A stretch of DNA of 64,000 bases from NCBI GenBank assembly GCA_015178975.1, contig WHVD01000042.1:578331-642330 (forward strand), read 5' to 3'. Of the stretch, positions 1-10,544 are shown in pieces. The notes under the pieces are model-generated. The model was not told where the DNA came from, made no database searches, and was given only the letters and a program-made list of their open reading frames with translations. The position numbers and the translations under genes were made by a program. How positions within the stretch are numbered: position 1 is the stretch's first letter; each line of letters starts with the position of its first letter. The DNA comes from Hysterangium stoloniferum. Its lineage: Eukaryota; Basidiomycota; Agaricomycetes; Hysterangiales; Hysterangiaceae.

Positions 1-352
1 CTTGGACCTCCATATTGAACATTTATCATCTCCGAAGCCTTCCTCAACTCCTCAGGCAATATAAAAGCTGTGGTGAGCTCCTATCTATTATTATTTAATT
101 TTCGCTTTTTTTAATGATTAAATAATTTATTTTCAGTCAAATTACCCTTTCCTGGGTATTATTCTCATTGGAATATACAGTCTGAAGGCTCCCCTATAAT
201 CCCAGATATATTTTGGGCTTTATCATGCTGTTTTAATTTATTTATGCATTATTTTTCGCGTTTTTGGGCTATTTTAGACCTATTTGTATGAACTCCCTTT
301 CTCTGGCTTTCTCTACTGTTTTTGTGACTGCTCCCTATAAGTATAAGTGGAG
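1..352. other. Unassigned AT-rich flank
   Basis: I recognise no gene here. The stretch adjoins the breakpoint of element F. If F was split by one simple inversion, the relic E1 sequence ending near 12130 should once have joined here, but I see no gypsy coding sequence in it, so the breakpoint history is probably more complex than one event. Confidence 0.4.
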
Positions 353-2387
353 TATTGAAAGTGAGCGTCGGGTTTTCCACCAAGGTGGCCGGGACAGAAA
401 CGGATTACCATATTGAAAGCGGAGAGGAATTCGGACCATCGGGCTTGCCGACAGGTGAGGAGTTTTGTGGTTGAAAAGTAAACTAAATTTTTGTGGTCGG
501 TAATAACATCTATCGGGTGCTGATCCTTCCAAATAATGTCACCATGTTTTGAAAGCTTCAAAGATCACAAGTAGTTCTCTATCGTGAACATCATAGTTGA
601 GTTTGGGTGCCAAAAATGTGCGAGACAAAAAGGCTACTGGGTGTACTTCACCATCGGTGTCCAAAATGGACAATATCACAGCAAGTGCATAATCCGAGGC
701 ATCAGTTTCCACAATGAGTTGAACATCAGGCTTCCAGTGTGACAAAATAGGGGCAGATGTAAATGCACTTTTCAATTCTCAGAATGCCGTTTGGCATTCC
801 TCAGAGAAATTCCATGGGGCATCTTTACGAGTAAGACGAGTGAGCAGAACGGTAATTTTTGAGTAGTTGTGAATGAAATGATAATAAAAATTGGTGAAGC
901 TTAAAAAGGACTGAATATCCTTAACCTTTTGGGGTTCCGGCCAATCTTGAATGACTTGAATTTTAGAGTCGTCCATGTGGAGACCGTCGGGTCCCATCAA
1001 GAAACCTAAATATTCAACTGTGTCAACATCAAAAGAACATTTTTTACCATTCGTGAAAAGACCATGTTTTCGGAGTCTTCGGAGAACTTCACAAATGTGT
1101 TCATCATGAAGTGTAGGGTCTTCAGAGAATATGAGAATGTCGTCTAAGTACACAATGACGAAGACGTCAAGGAGGTCGGAAAAGACGTTGTTGATAAAAT
1201 GTTGAAAGACCGACGGAGTGTTGGTGAGGCCGAAGGACATCACTAACCATTCGAAGGAGCCATAGCAAGTGCGAAAAGCTGTTTTCCATTCGTCGCCTTC
1301 GGCAATCCAAACCAAATGATAGTGTGCTTGAGGTCTATCTTTGTATAGATTTGGGCCTTCCGAGGGGCATTGAGTAAATCAGAGATTAGTGGTAACAGGT
1401 ACTTATCTTTTCGAGTGATCGCATTTAGTCCTTGAAAATCAACGCAAAGTTGAAGGGAACCGTCTTTTTTCCAAATGAATAGGACAGGGGCTCCATAAGG
1501 AGACTTTGAGGGTCGGATAAAACCTATAGCCAAATGTTCATCCAAGAAATCTCGGATAGCCGATAACTCGGACTGTGAGAGAGGATAAATTGGGCCTAGG
1601 GGCGGATGTGAACCATTATCAATTTTCAAATAATAAGGCCTGTGAGGGGCAAGTCGATCAGCTTTTTGTTTACTGAAGACATCTGAAAATTCATGGTATT
1701 TTTCTGGAACACCTTCCAAATCTGTGATGGGTTTGGTCACCGGGGATGCAAAGTGACCGATGACTTCGTCAACTTTAAGATTGACTGTAAATGCTTGGGA
1801 GCTGTCCAACTTGATGGCTCTCATAAAAGCTGCAGTGTTTATTAGAGAGATGGGCGGCAGAGAGCTCGGATTTGCCACAGGGGACTGGAGGTGCCGTAGA
1901 GGCCATATTTGCTGAAACAGGTGGAAATGGACCAGTCGTATCGGGTGCTGACAGGGTTCGGAAATGGATACTGCCCAATACCCAATCAATTAACAGATTG
2001 TAGTGGGTGAGCCAGTTATGTCCTAGAACCATGGAGCAGCTTGGGTCCAACTGTGTTACAAAAACCGTAACTGTCTGAAAGGTTCCACATGGGAACTGAA
2101 GTTGGAGTTTGCAGGCTTGCGAGATTACAGAGTTTGAGGTACCATCGAAGAGTCGGAGCAGAATCAGATCTATTGCATAGGTTTTTAACTGATTTTTTTG
2201 GGAAAAACTTGTATCTACATATAAAACAATGGGTTGAACCTGAATCTATGAGAGCTCGAAAGGTGAGACTCCCGAGAGGTTCTGAAGTAAGATTTATGAA
2301 CAAGGAAATAGGATCATACAGGGTGGATGCATTAAGATGACAATTTTCCAGTGTGCGGGGAGATTCAATGCAACTCTCCAACCACAC
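353..2387 (-). pseudogene. Element F pol, N-terminal part: protease, RT, RNase H
   Basis: The polyprotein is broken into several frames. In order from high to low coordinate: an aspartic protease with a DSGST active site (about 2240), the protease tail [15 protein letters not shown] (about 2000), RT fingers with KKDGSLQLCVDFQGLNAI (about 1430), the RT catalytic YLDD box (about 1150), the connection domain and RNase H, ending in [13 protein letters not shown] and GHLGGKPDA near 353. Frameshifts lie at about 1300, 775 and 2030. The product would process Gag-Pol and copy element RNA in cytoplasmic particles. It is a pseudogene because no frame spans two domains. The family assignment is firm because the motif order and spacing match chromodomain gypsy pol. 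Confidence 0.85.
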
Positions 2388-2404
2388 AGAATCCAGAGAG
2401 TTGC

Positions 2405-3660
2405 TTAATCTTTTTTTGACTCAGCAGCCAGCTTAGCCGGTTGTGAGGTCGTGGCCGTATTGACCGATCGGGTTTTTGTGGCCTTTGGGCATGCGGTGAC
2501 TCGGTGTCCGGGATCTGTGCACAACAAGCAAAGGTTGTTGTCCATTCGACATTGCTTTTCTTGTGGTAGGAGTTTACCGTCAGAGCCAAGTTTGCCAGTT
2601 AAGTCGGGTTTGTCTTTATCTTGAGACTTATTCAACTGTTTGCCCTTGCCTTTTTTGTCATTAGAACCCTTGTTTTTGGACTTCTTATCGGAGTTCGAGT
2701 TTCTACTATTGTTAGTGTTTTGATTGGGTTTTCGCAACTAATTTCCGAACGTCATTCCCAGTATCGGGCATCCACATTTTGGGCCTTTAGACGCATGAGG
2801 GGGAGAGTCTTCAGTTTGCTGGTCTCTCCTTTAGAAACTTTGTCTTTGAGGTGAGATGGGAGGCCGGAGTAAAACTGGTAATGAAGGGCTGAATCGCCGC
2901 AGTTGCATGCACAGTGAGGTTGTTGAACTGGATGATGTAATCAGTGATGTGCTGGGTGTCTTTCATTTTGAGATTAGAGAGCGCAGTTTCGGCATTGCCA
3001 GTTTGGTCGTAGGGACCGAAGTTTGTTTCAAGTTCCTCAACAAAGGCATCCCAATCGTGAAGCCAATCAGGATCTTCAGAGGTGAGGCTGGAGAATGTGG
3101 GTTCAAACCAGGCTGCTGTGGAGTCCTTAAGGAAAGAGAGTGCAAAATTTACCTTTTGGTCATCTGTTGCAAATGCAGCCGGGCAGTCCCGAAAGTTGAA
3201 TTGACATTGCATAAGAAATGTCGGCAATTTCTTTTGGTTTGAGCCGGTAAACAGTTCAGGTTTGTTGACTCGGGTTTGCCCAGGTTCTTTTTCCTTGGTA
3301 TTGTTTCTAAGGAATTCGTTAAGGGATCCTAGGGTACCTGAGAACAATTCCCATGTCTTGTCAGGATCGAGAGCCAGTTTTTGTTTTGTGGATTTCTTAG
3401 AACCACTGGCCTGAGGTACTGGTTGGTCACCATCCTCAGGTTCAGGTTCCGGAGCTGATTGATTGTTATCCCCTTCAGGTGCTTCAGGTTCGGTTGCTTC
3501 AGTAACTTCTTCAGCATCGCTGGTAATTTCCACAAAGTGGGATTCTTTGGAGGTTCCTGGTTGTGGTTCTCTGAGTAGCTCAGGCTGTATACAGGAAAGG
3601 AGACTTGAGAGTGGAAGATTCTGCTTCGCCACTTGGCTTGGCATCTTTTTTTCTCGGAGG
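2405..3660 (-). pseudogene. Element F gag with CCHC zinc knuckle
   Basis: Gag is the capsid/nucleocapsid precursor. From high to low coordinate it has an acidic Pro/Glu/Asp-rich N-terminus, a capsid region containing FLKDSTAAWFEP and ELETNFGPYDQ (about 3000-3150), a Lys/Asn/Ser-rich linker and a C-x2-C-x4-H-x4-C knuckle (CLLCTDPGHRVTAC, about 2490-2535). The capsid frame (2811-3644) and knuckle frame (2405-2737) are separated by a frameshift. A better start (MPPRKK) lies at about 3662 and is out of frame by one base in an A-run, which suggests a one-base insertion. The same capsid sequence recurs in element 2 at 29940-30569. Confidence 0.8.
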
Positions 3661-3700
3661 CATGATTAATGGAAAATGCAAGTGTGAAATCAGAATATAC

Positions 3701-4468
3701 TGTTAAGAACTGAAAACTGACTAATGTCGGTGGGCCGACGGGGACCAATCGGAAGGGCTTGGCTTTAGCTTATGTGCTGCACCCTTGCAGTTATCCATCG
3801 GGTGTCCTTAAATTCCAGGTGGGTGAAGACTAGTCCTAATGAATACCTCTCGGCGAAACTACTGATTGGAAACAAAGGATAAGTCGAGTGTCGGGCCAAG
3901 GGGTCGGAGGCTGAGAGTGGGCGAGTGCACACGAAGGTGGATAGTGGAGTACTTAGTATGAGACTTCTGTAGGCGTAGGAGGGTATTCTGAGTCGATATT
4001 CTGATTGCCTAGTAACTACGACTACAATGGGTTCATATACAAGTATTCGGTGCCTAGGAGATACTAACTAGGAGAAGAGCGGAAAATGGTATTGACAAAT
4101 ATGTAAGCTTGACTCAGAACGGGAAGGTTATGATTAGTTCAGAGGCCGTGAGATAACCAATAGTGGAATTATGAGAAAAGGAAATAGTCCGAGGGTTACA
4201 AGTATATAGACATATGTGAAACATAGAGTAGAATGGATCATCATAATAAAAGGGATGTATCAAAGTTTAACCAGATAGTACGAGTATATTTCGACAGGGG
4301 CGTAAATGGAGTTTGATCACTGCGAAGGCATACATCAGCATCGGGAAGCTGATGGTTTCCGACGCGAAGACTTGAATGATGACTTGAATGATGACTTGAA
4401 TGATGACTTGAATCGTCGATAGGAGGCAATAACCTCGGGGACTGTCGGGTTGCGACACGGTTGTAACA
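3701..4468 (-). repeat. 5' LTR of element F
   Basis: A 768-bp LTR with TG...CA ends, paired with the plus-strand LTR at 15026-15771. It carries four tandem copies of a 12-13 bp unit (GACTTGAATGAT) near 4370-4415 where the partner has about two, which explains most of the length difference. The internal edge reads CA then GTATAT, as in element 2. Confidence 0.85.
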
Positions 4469-4473
4469 CTGAC
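4469..4473. other. Target-site duplication of element F (CTGAC)
   Basis: This is the reverse complement of GTCAG at 15772-15776. The two copies are in opposite orientation, which is the key evidence that the sequence between the halves of F was inverted after insertion. Confidence 0.7.
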
Positions 4474-5055
4474 CCTCTATATGGTACCCAAGTACAGTCA
4501 TGACTGGAGTGCCCACCAGGACCCACACACATCAAATATGTCTATATCCAACTCTGTCTCACACAACAGTCGCTGGACTCTGCCCAGACAACCTGTCAGC
4601 TCTCTTAACTGAGCCCCATTCCCATTATGGTCAAATGACCTGTCATGTTTTGCACCCTGCTCCCATTCCATTCCATCCCTAACACCTAGTTTGGTGTTTA
4701 CTCACCTCATTTCATGATTACTTGTTTTGATCTTCATTATTACTAGATTTGGTATTGCATACATTCCACAGTCTATATAGTCTAGCTAATGTTGTACATA
4801 CAATCTGGTCAGAAAATCAACTAAGTTCTCCCCTGGTAACTTAGCATATATCCTGCTCCATCTCTCATCTTTGAAACACAATGTTATCAACCTCATTGGA
4901 GCTGGCAGGCTTTCTGACTGGTCTCCCAACCTATTGACTACTCCCAGGGACACCATGATCTTGCGAGGGCACAGCCTATAAGCTGAAGCCAAGTCTTACC
5001 AGATTATCCATGGGTTTCTCCAGAAACCCTCCATGAGCCTGCATGTCCCTTAACA
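4474..5055 (+). repeat. LTR of family G, 3' portion (5' LTR of relic E1)
   Basis: Plus-strand remainder of an LTR ending in TTAACA at 5055. It matches the minus-strand solo LTR G (26022-29918), including the GAGCCCCATTCCCAT and CACCTAGTTTGGTG stretches. Its missing start lies at 15772-15898 on the other strand. Element F had inserted into this LTR before the inversion separated them. Confidence 0.7.
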
Positions 5056-5786
5056 ACTCCCACTGGAATCTTGACATGCCAATTGCCAATAAAGGTTGAC
5101 TGTCTTTTTCGACTACATTTGTTGAAGGGATAGCAGGTCAAGTTTTCAGTTGAGGATCACTGGACCCAGACGAAGCTCACTGTCCCTTGCCTATAAGGTT
5201 GAACCCATTCCTCCCACCAGGAGGAGAGCCAAGTGACTCATCTGGAAGCTCAGGGGGTTTTGATGGTAATAGGGACCAGGGACATGGGGGGCAGAACCCC
5301 AGAACCCCCAGATTTCCAACTCAAGCTAGCACCAGAAGCAATGAATTACCTAAGGACAAAGTGCTTACTCTTAACACCAACAACATCAAGATCAAATGGT
5401 CTGACTTTCTTGAATACAATGGAAGCTACTCCAAAGTGCTGGAATACATCCTGGACATCATGAGCCTCTCAGAAGTATCTGATTCAATGAGCTCATTGTT
5501 AGGAGTCACACTTCCCAGACAACTCACAGGTAATGCTGAAATCTGGTGGATCACCTTGGACTGTGAGCATCACACTGAATTTAGTCAATCTCACAGATCC
5601 TTCCTTTGGGGCATCATCAAGGGTTTACTGGGAACTAGATGGTGTGAATCTGTAGCTCTGGAATGGGAGGAAATGAGATTTCACCAACCTCATCATGACT
5701 GCAAAACTCCTGTACAATACACCCAATGCAGAATCAAACTGTATCATTTTCTGTATGGATTCCATCAAAATCAGAAAGAAGAAATA
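5056..5786 (+). pseudogene. Relic E1 gag, N-terminal part
   Basis: Degenerate Ty3/gypsy gag. An open stretch from about 5187 holds a Gly/Ser/Pro-rich N-terminus and then a capsid region with WSDFLEYNG, LTGNAEIWW and YTQCRIKLYHFLYGF. No clear ATG is seen upstream of 5187. The frame is cut at 5786 by the PIF/Harbinger transposon and continues at 10547. Removing the transposon together with one copy of the TA duplication leaves the gag frame open, so the transposon hit a still-readable gag. E1 belongs to a different gypsy lineage from F and 2. Confidence 0.65.
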
Positions 5787-5806
5787 GAGAGTATTTGCAA
5801 CTAATA
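5787..5806 (+). repeat. Left terminal inverted repeat of the PIF/Harbinger element
   Basis: Matches the right end (10525-10544) perfectly in inverted orientation. A third copy, without a partner, is found at 17533-17552. Confidence 0.85.
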
Positions 5807-5934
5807 ATTATCAGCTCTGGAATGATCTGGACATCAACTCCGCCTATTATTTATTGTTGATCAAAATATTTCCCAATGTGTGACCTAAAATGTGACAGCT
5901 GAGTCTCCAAACCGGGCTCTTTACCCTAACAGAT

Positions 5935-6400
5935 GTGTTCTCAAGGCCATCACCTCGTGTTCCAGTGGTCCCCAGTGAGTTCAACCTGTCCCCTCTGTTT
6001 CTATGCTAACGACTCTTTTCTGAGGCTGTCATCACATTTTCCAGGTTTATCAGTGCATCCCCCTTCTTCCTAATCTAACACACATGTTCTCAAGGCCATC
6101 ACTTCGTGTTCCAGTGGTCCCCAGTGAGTTCAACCTGTCCCCTCTGTTTTCTATGCTAACTGACTCTTTTCTGAGGCTGTCATCACGTTTTCCAGGTTTC
6201 TCAGTGCATCCAAACCATATCCATTCTTCCTAATCTAACACATGTGTTCTCAAGGCCATCACTTTGTGTGGTCCCCAGTAAGTTCAACCCATCCCCTCTG
6301 TTTTCTATGCTAACATATGTATTCTTTTCTGAGGCTGTCATCACATTTTCCAGGTTTCTCAGTGCATCCAAACCATATCCCTTCTCTCTAATCTAACATG
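5935..6400. repeat. Subterminal tandem repeat, three units of about 150-170 bp
   Basis: Units contain TTCTCAAGGCCATCAC, GTGGTCCCCAGT, TTCTATGCTAAC and TTTTCCAGGTTTCTCAGTG, diverged by small indels. They sit between the left TIR and the Myb-like gene, where Harbinger elements often have subterminal binding sites. Whether these are binding sites is inference. Confidence 0.7.
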
Positions 6401-9050
6401 TGTCTGCAAGGTCCACATATTCTGAGTGCCATGTCCTACCAATTCAGGACTGTGTCACCTTCTGACTTCTATCATACTTCCCTTCTCTTGCCCTCACCTC
6501 CTCTCCCATCATCACATGTGATACCCCTCACCCCCACACTCCCATCTTCAAAACGTGCAAGATACTTATCTGAAGCATCCAACATGCAGGTCCCACACCC
6601 CCATAGTCCCATGAACGTGGATACCCCCATATGCCCTCTTCCCCCCAACTCCTCTTCCATGGTCAACATCCCCCAACTGGTCACTCCAGTCAGGTCATCT
6701 CCATGCCATTGCCTGGTCACTTCAGTCACATTATCTCCACAAGTGTTTGAAGGTGAGTCAGACACTGGCATTTTCACTGATGGCAGCAAGGATGCCTCTT
6801 CACCCACCAAGAAGAGGACACAACGACGCAAGCCCAGGGAGGAGTTCTCGACCAATGACCTCAAAGCACTTTTGAGTGCAGTTCTAAATGTCAACCCCTG
6901 GATGTGCATGCATGGGGAGTCAAAGGACAAGTGGCAGGAGGTGTCAGTTTGGGCCAAACAGGCTAATGCATGTGAGGGACATTCAGCTGATACACTGAAA
7001 AACAAGGTGTACAGTCTCTTGAAAGCTGTTGAGGTGCATTTTTTTTTTCCTTATGTTTTTTATTTAACAACTCTATTAGACTCGAGGTGATAGCACATGG
7101 AATTCTCTCACTTGTGATGCAAATCTTTTCACTGCCATCTCAGGTCATTTGGATTCTGTGGCAGCTCTCAAAAAACTGGTGGAGGAAACAAGGGAATCTG
7201 ATCATGAGAAAGTGAAACTGGTATGTTGTTCTTGATATTATATCTTTATTCTACTCACTTTTTTTAGGCAGCTGAAGCTCAGAAGACTGCTGGCTTGAAC
7301 TTGCATGATATGATGATGAAGGGCCATTCGTGCCGATCCCTGAAGAAGTGCACTCAGGATGATCTTTTTTCGGCCACAGGGCATTCTGACATAGCACAGG
7401 AAGACTCCTCTGGCTCTGGCATATCAATGTTGATGAGCCGACATACTTACTTCGAAGAGCAAGAAACACCATGAAGACACACTCAAGTCAATCTGTAATG
7501 TATTCAGGGGATTCTCTTAGATAGCTCAATATATGCTATAGTGTCACAGAGCTTCAACAATAAAACAAGCAAAGGTCCAGTAATTTAAATACTGATAGAT
7601 TAATGAGCTGTGCTATGAAGCTTAAACAACTCAAATCAATGCTTATTTTGATTATTGAAAGGTTCAATAGAACTGTGTATGACTCTTTTAGCAATAAAAG
7701 AACTATTCCTTGAGAATAGGGACTGGAAGCTGAATATATGTGCAGTAACTTGGCAGTAACTTGGCAGTAACTTGGCAGTAACTTGGCAGTAACTTGGCAG
7801 AGACTTGATATAAGAGCTTCGGATTCTTGTATGCTTATTTGTAACTATTAATAGTTATTTAACAAGGTGTTAAATAATTTATTAATAGAGAAAATAAATT
7901 GTATTGGATTATCTGAGTGCTTGTACTTGATTAATTCAATAAACTTAGGACTGGGCCTTGAGTAATCTAGTATTGGCAGGGATTTCAGTAAGGATACTTA
8001 GATACTTATTAGGTTTATTATCTAATTAATAAGCCTAAAGGGTAGCTGTGAGGCTGGGGGAACTTAGATGATTAGCTAAGTCCAAGAGTTGCTGACAAAG
8101 ATTCAAGATGCTGCAAGTGTAGGTGCTTGCAGTGAGTGTATCAGACTAAGGCTATTATTGTCCTTAGGATGATGAGGTAAGCTTCTGTGCTGTACTGTAA
8201 AATGTGTGTGTGATAAGATGATTTTATTGGAAACTTAGCCCTCCTTATATACATTTTGATAACTCAATGATTAGCTAACTATTTAGTTTATGAGGTCATT
8301 AGTGAGATCATAATAACCTCATATTCTACTCATTATTTACCCTTTGTCTATCATGTGATTCCCTTCTCTGAGACAAGGGTTCTAACCTCTTGCTTGAACA
8401 GGAAGGTTCAAGGCTGCGGTCCCGGGACGGAAGCAAACGATGAGTCGGCAGAATCTAATAATGACTCGGGTAGTCATGTTCGTGACCTGTGTGACTCGGG
8501 TAATTGTCACCTGCTGACAAATCATTCCCTCAATCCCAAATTTGAAGCGCCGGGCATGAATGATGACATAATGTGTTCCCCTGGAGGCTTATCTAATAAG
8601 TCACATGACTCCAAAAATGTGCAAACTAGGCTGCAGCAAGGTGCCGAAAGGTAATAACTAAGTAAATAAAATATAAATAATTAGTTAAAAATTATAATAA
8701 ATTAACTAAGATATAATAGCATAATATGAGTTCATATATGCTATTATTATGCGAAGTTAAAAGGAATAAGGCCTATTTTTCACAATAAAAATATAATAAA
8801 AATACAATAAATTTGAAAGAATATTAAATAATCCACAGAAAATTAAGAGAAAATTATGAGATAATGTTGATACATCACACAATCATTGGCCTTATTCGTA
8901 CTTCAGTGGATACAAGGGAGGTTATGATCAGTGAGCAATGCAAGCAGACAGAAGCATTCATTCTGGAGGCACGTGCAGCACAAGAGGAGGCACATGCATG
9001 AGATTGCGAAGTCGCTCATTGATGTGTTGAGACAGGGTTTGTTGGGATGA
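6398..9050 (+). pseudogene. Myb/SANT-like accessory protein of the PIF/Harbinger element
   Basis: Exons on the plus strand: a first exon from about 6398 to about 7035 with a Ser/Pro/His-rich N-terminus, a basic patch (KKRTQRRKPREE) and a trihelix/Myb-like segment with EEFSTNDLKALLSAVLN and a conserved Trp (KDKWQEVSVWAKQ). A second short exon is at about 7144-7219 and a third from about 7268. The coding sequence is split at 7493 by solo LTR D1 and resumes at 8885 with TREVMISEQCKQTEAFILEA. One base is lost near 8995, after which HEIAKSLIDVLRQGLLG ends at 9050. Expected role: DNA binding at the transposon ends and nuclear import of the transposase. Confidence 0.65.
7494..8879 (-). mobile_element. 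Solo LTR D1
   Basis: 1386 bp, starting TGTAATGTATTCAG and ending GATACATCACA, flanked by a perfect 5-bp duplication CAATC (7489-7493, 8880-8884). A TATA-like run facing minus (from CTCCTTATATAC, about 8240) suggests minus orientation. It has five tandem copies of GGCAGTAACTT at about 7745-7800 where D2 and D3 have one. Copies D2 (26034) and D3 (47172) share the structure. No internal coding part is present, so it is an LTR-LTR recombination remnant. Confidence 0.9.
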
Positions 9051-9177
9051 TGTTCGTTTTTCTCCATTTTCTTGTGATCTTATCATAGTCAGTTTTCTCA
9101 ATAATATTTTTTATACAAAAAAGATAAAAGAAACTTGTTTTATTGTGAGAAATACAATGGAATAGAACAAAGTAAAA

Positions 9178-10440
9178 TTAATCATGAAAATATATATCTA
9201 CAGTTGGTGGCATGCAACCATAACAAATAGATGTTTGATTTAGAGTGAGACATGCATGGGCATTGCACAATAGGACATCAATGCGATACATTGTTCCACA
9301 CTGTGTCCCCAATATCTTCTGCTTCACAACTGAATTGAGAAATGGCCACTCTTGAAGGATGAGGCCAAATCCATGCTTCACTGAAATGCACACCCTACCC
9401 ATTGCTGTGTTCCATGCACACTGTTCTTCAGAGAGTGGTGCAACTGCAGTGTATGAGCTCACCATTACTGGACTTGTGCCATACGCTGAATCTCCATAGA
9501 TCTGAAAATATCGGTGCTCAGGGGGGGTCATCTGGAGTCGATCCTGGTTGGATTGCCTTCTGCTCTAACATTGCTAGGAGCCCACTCTCAGCTAGGACTC
9601 CCACATCATTTTGAGAGGCACAAAATGGTCCACTGAGATGTACCATTAGCCCATTGGGGGCTACAATGCCTTGGAACTTCATGCCATGGCACTTCTTGTA
9701 GCCAGTGTACACAAGCTCCTGAAATTCACCTGGTCAACAGGTGGGACAGATTGTGCAATCAATGAAGCCGAATATTGTAGATGTGGGTGCTCCAAAGTTA
9801 TTAATAGCTTCAGCATATTCTTGAAGACGATCCAGGTTGACAACCCCTTCTGTATCCCAGTCTAGTAGATGATCCCACCAGTTGTTGAGAAATTTCGCTG
9901 TGGAGTTGATGAGATCAGAGATGACACCCTGTGACAAGTTATATTTGGCAGATAGCCCACTGGTCCTCTGGGCTACGCAATCATGCACAAATAAGTGTGA
10001 ATGCCTTGATGGCAGTGGCTTTGTTGTGGTTAGGAGTGATAAGGGGATCTGGGATCTCAAGGATTTGGCTCCATTGTATGAGCTCATCTGCTGTGAATCT
10101 ATATAAATGTTAGCAATGGTCATCAAATCAAAATATATCCATATGCATCTGAATGCCCAAAGACACCCCAACTGCCCAAGCCTGTTCAGATAATCCACAG
10201 TGATCCTCTCCCTGATCTGGCCAAGGTCGTTGCTTGGTAGTGCAGAAATGGTTGCAAGAGCTGCAACATTGGCTGTATCGTCAAGTTGGAGTTGGATGGT
10301 GGGGAACAAAATGGGTGATGCAGTGAGAGGCTGTGCTGTGCAACATTGGATAAAAACATTGGCAATAATACTGGCAATGAGGGCCTTCTGTCACATGGAG
10401 AGTGTTTTTCTCAATGGCCTTGACTGCGTGACAGACATAA
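9178..10440 (-). pseudogene. HARBI1-like DDE transposase
   Basis: Minus-strand nuclease of the PIF/Harbinger element. In order: an N-terminal helical region, the first catalytic Asp in FGFIDCT (about 9760), a conserved block YTGYKKCHGMKFQGIVAPNG (about 9690), the second Asp in YGDSAYG (about 9490) and the third acidic position in ISVKHGFG (about 9385). The third residue is Lys where the family has Glu (VEHGF), so catalysis should be lost. An in-frame TGA interrupts the chain between the first and second blocks at about 9735, and a frameshift lies near 9530. A TGA near 10395 also interrupts the N-terminus. Confidence 0.8.
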
Positions 10441-10524
10441 TTATCCTGAAACTAATGTTGAATACTAGGTACCACAGGCACCAATATTATCTAACATAAT
10501 ATCGAATCAAAAAATGCTAATATA

Positions 10525-10544
10525 TATTAGTTGCAAATACTCTC
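10525..10544 (-). repeat. Right terminal inverted repeat of the PIF/Harbinger element
   Basis: Inverted copy of 5787-5806, followed by TA. Confidence 0.85.

Larger units (their letters stand above)
353..4468 (-). mobile_element. Ty3/gypsy element F, 5' half (LTR, gag, protease, RT, RNase H)
   Basis: This is the minus-strand 5' half of a chromodomain Ty3/gypsy retrotransposon: 5' LTR, gag with zinc knuckle, aspartic protease, RT and RNase H. Coding similarity stops abruptly at about 353, just after the RNase H tail that ends in GHLGGKPDA. The expected next residues, LTRRWDVYPKEG, begin on the plus strand at about 12131. The outer LTR edge is followed by CTGAC (4469-4473), the reverse complement of GTCAG found after the other LTR at 15772-15776. 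The two halves are therefore one insertion split by an inversion. Rejoined length would be about 7.76 kb, normal for the family. Many frameshifts show it is dead. Confidence 0.85.
5787..10544. mobile_element. PIF/Harbinger DNA transposon with nested solo LTR
   Basis: Two-gene element: a Myb/SANT-like DNA-binding protein (plus strand) and a HARBI1-type DDE nuclease (minus strand), convergent. Terminal inverted repeats of 20 bp, GAGAGTATTTGCAACTAATA, lie at 5787-5806 and 10525-10544. The flanking dinucleotide is TA on both sides (5785-5786, 10545-10546). Typical family members duplicate TWA, so the TA-only flank is slightly unusual. About 3.37 kb without the 1386-bp solo LTR D1. The known family mechanism needs both proteins, one for binding and import and one for cleavage. 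Both genes are damaged here. Confidence 0.85.

Noticed and set aside
4241-4535. Short minus-strand ORFs with Ser-Ser-His-His type repeats
   Set aside because: They come from the 12-13 bp tandem repeat in the LTR of element F read in several frames.
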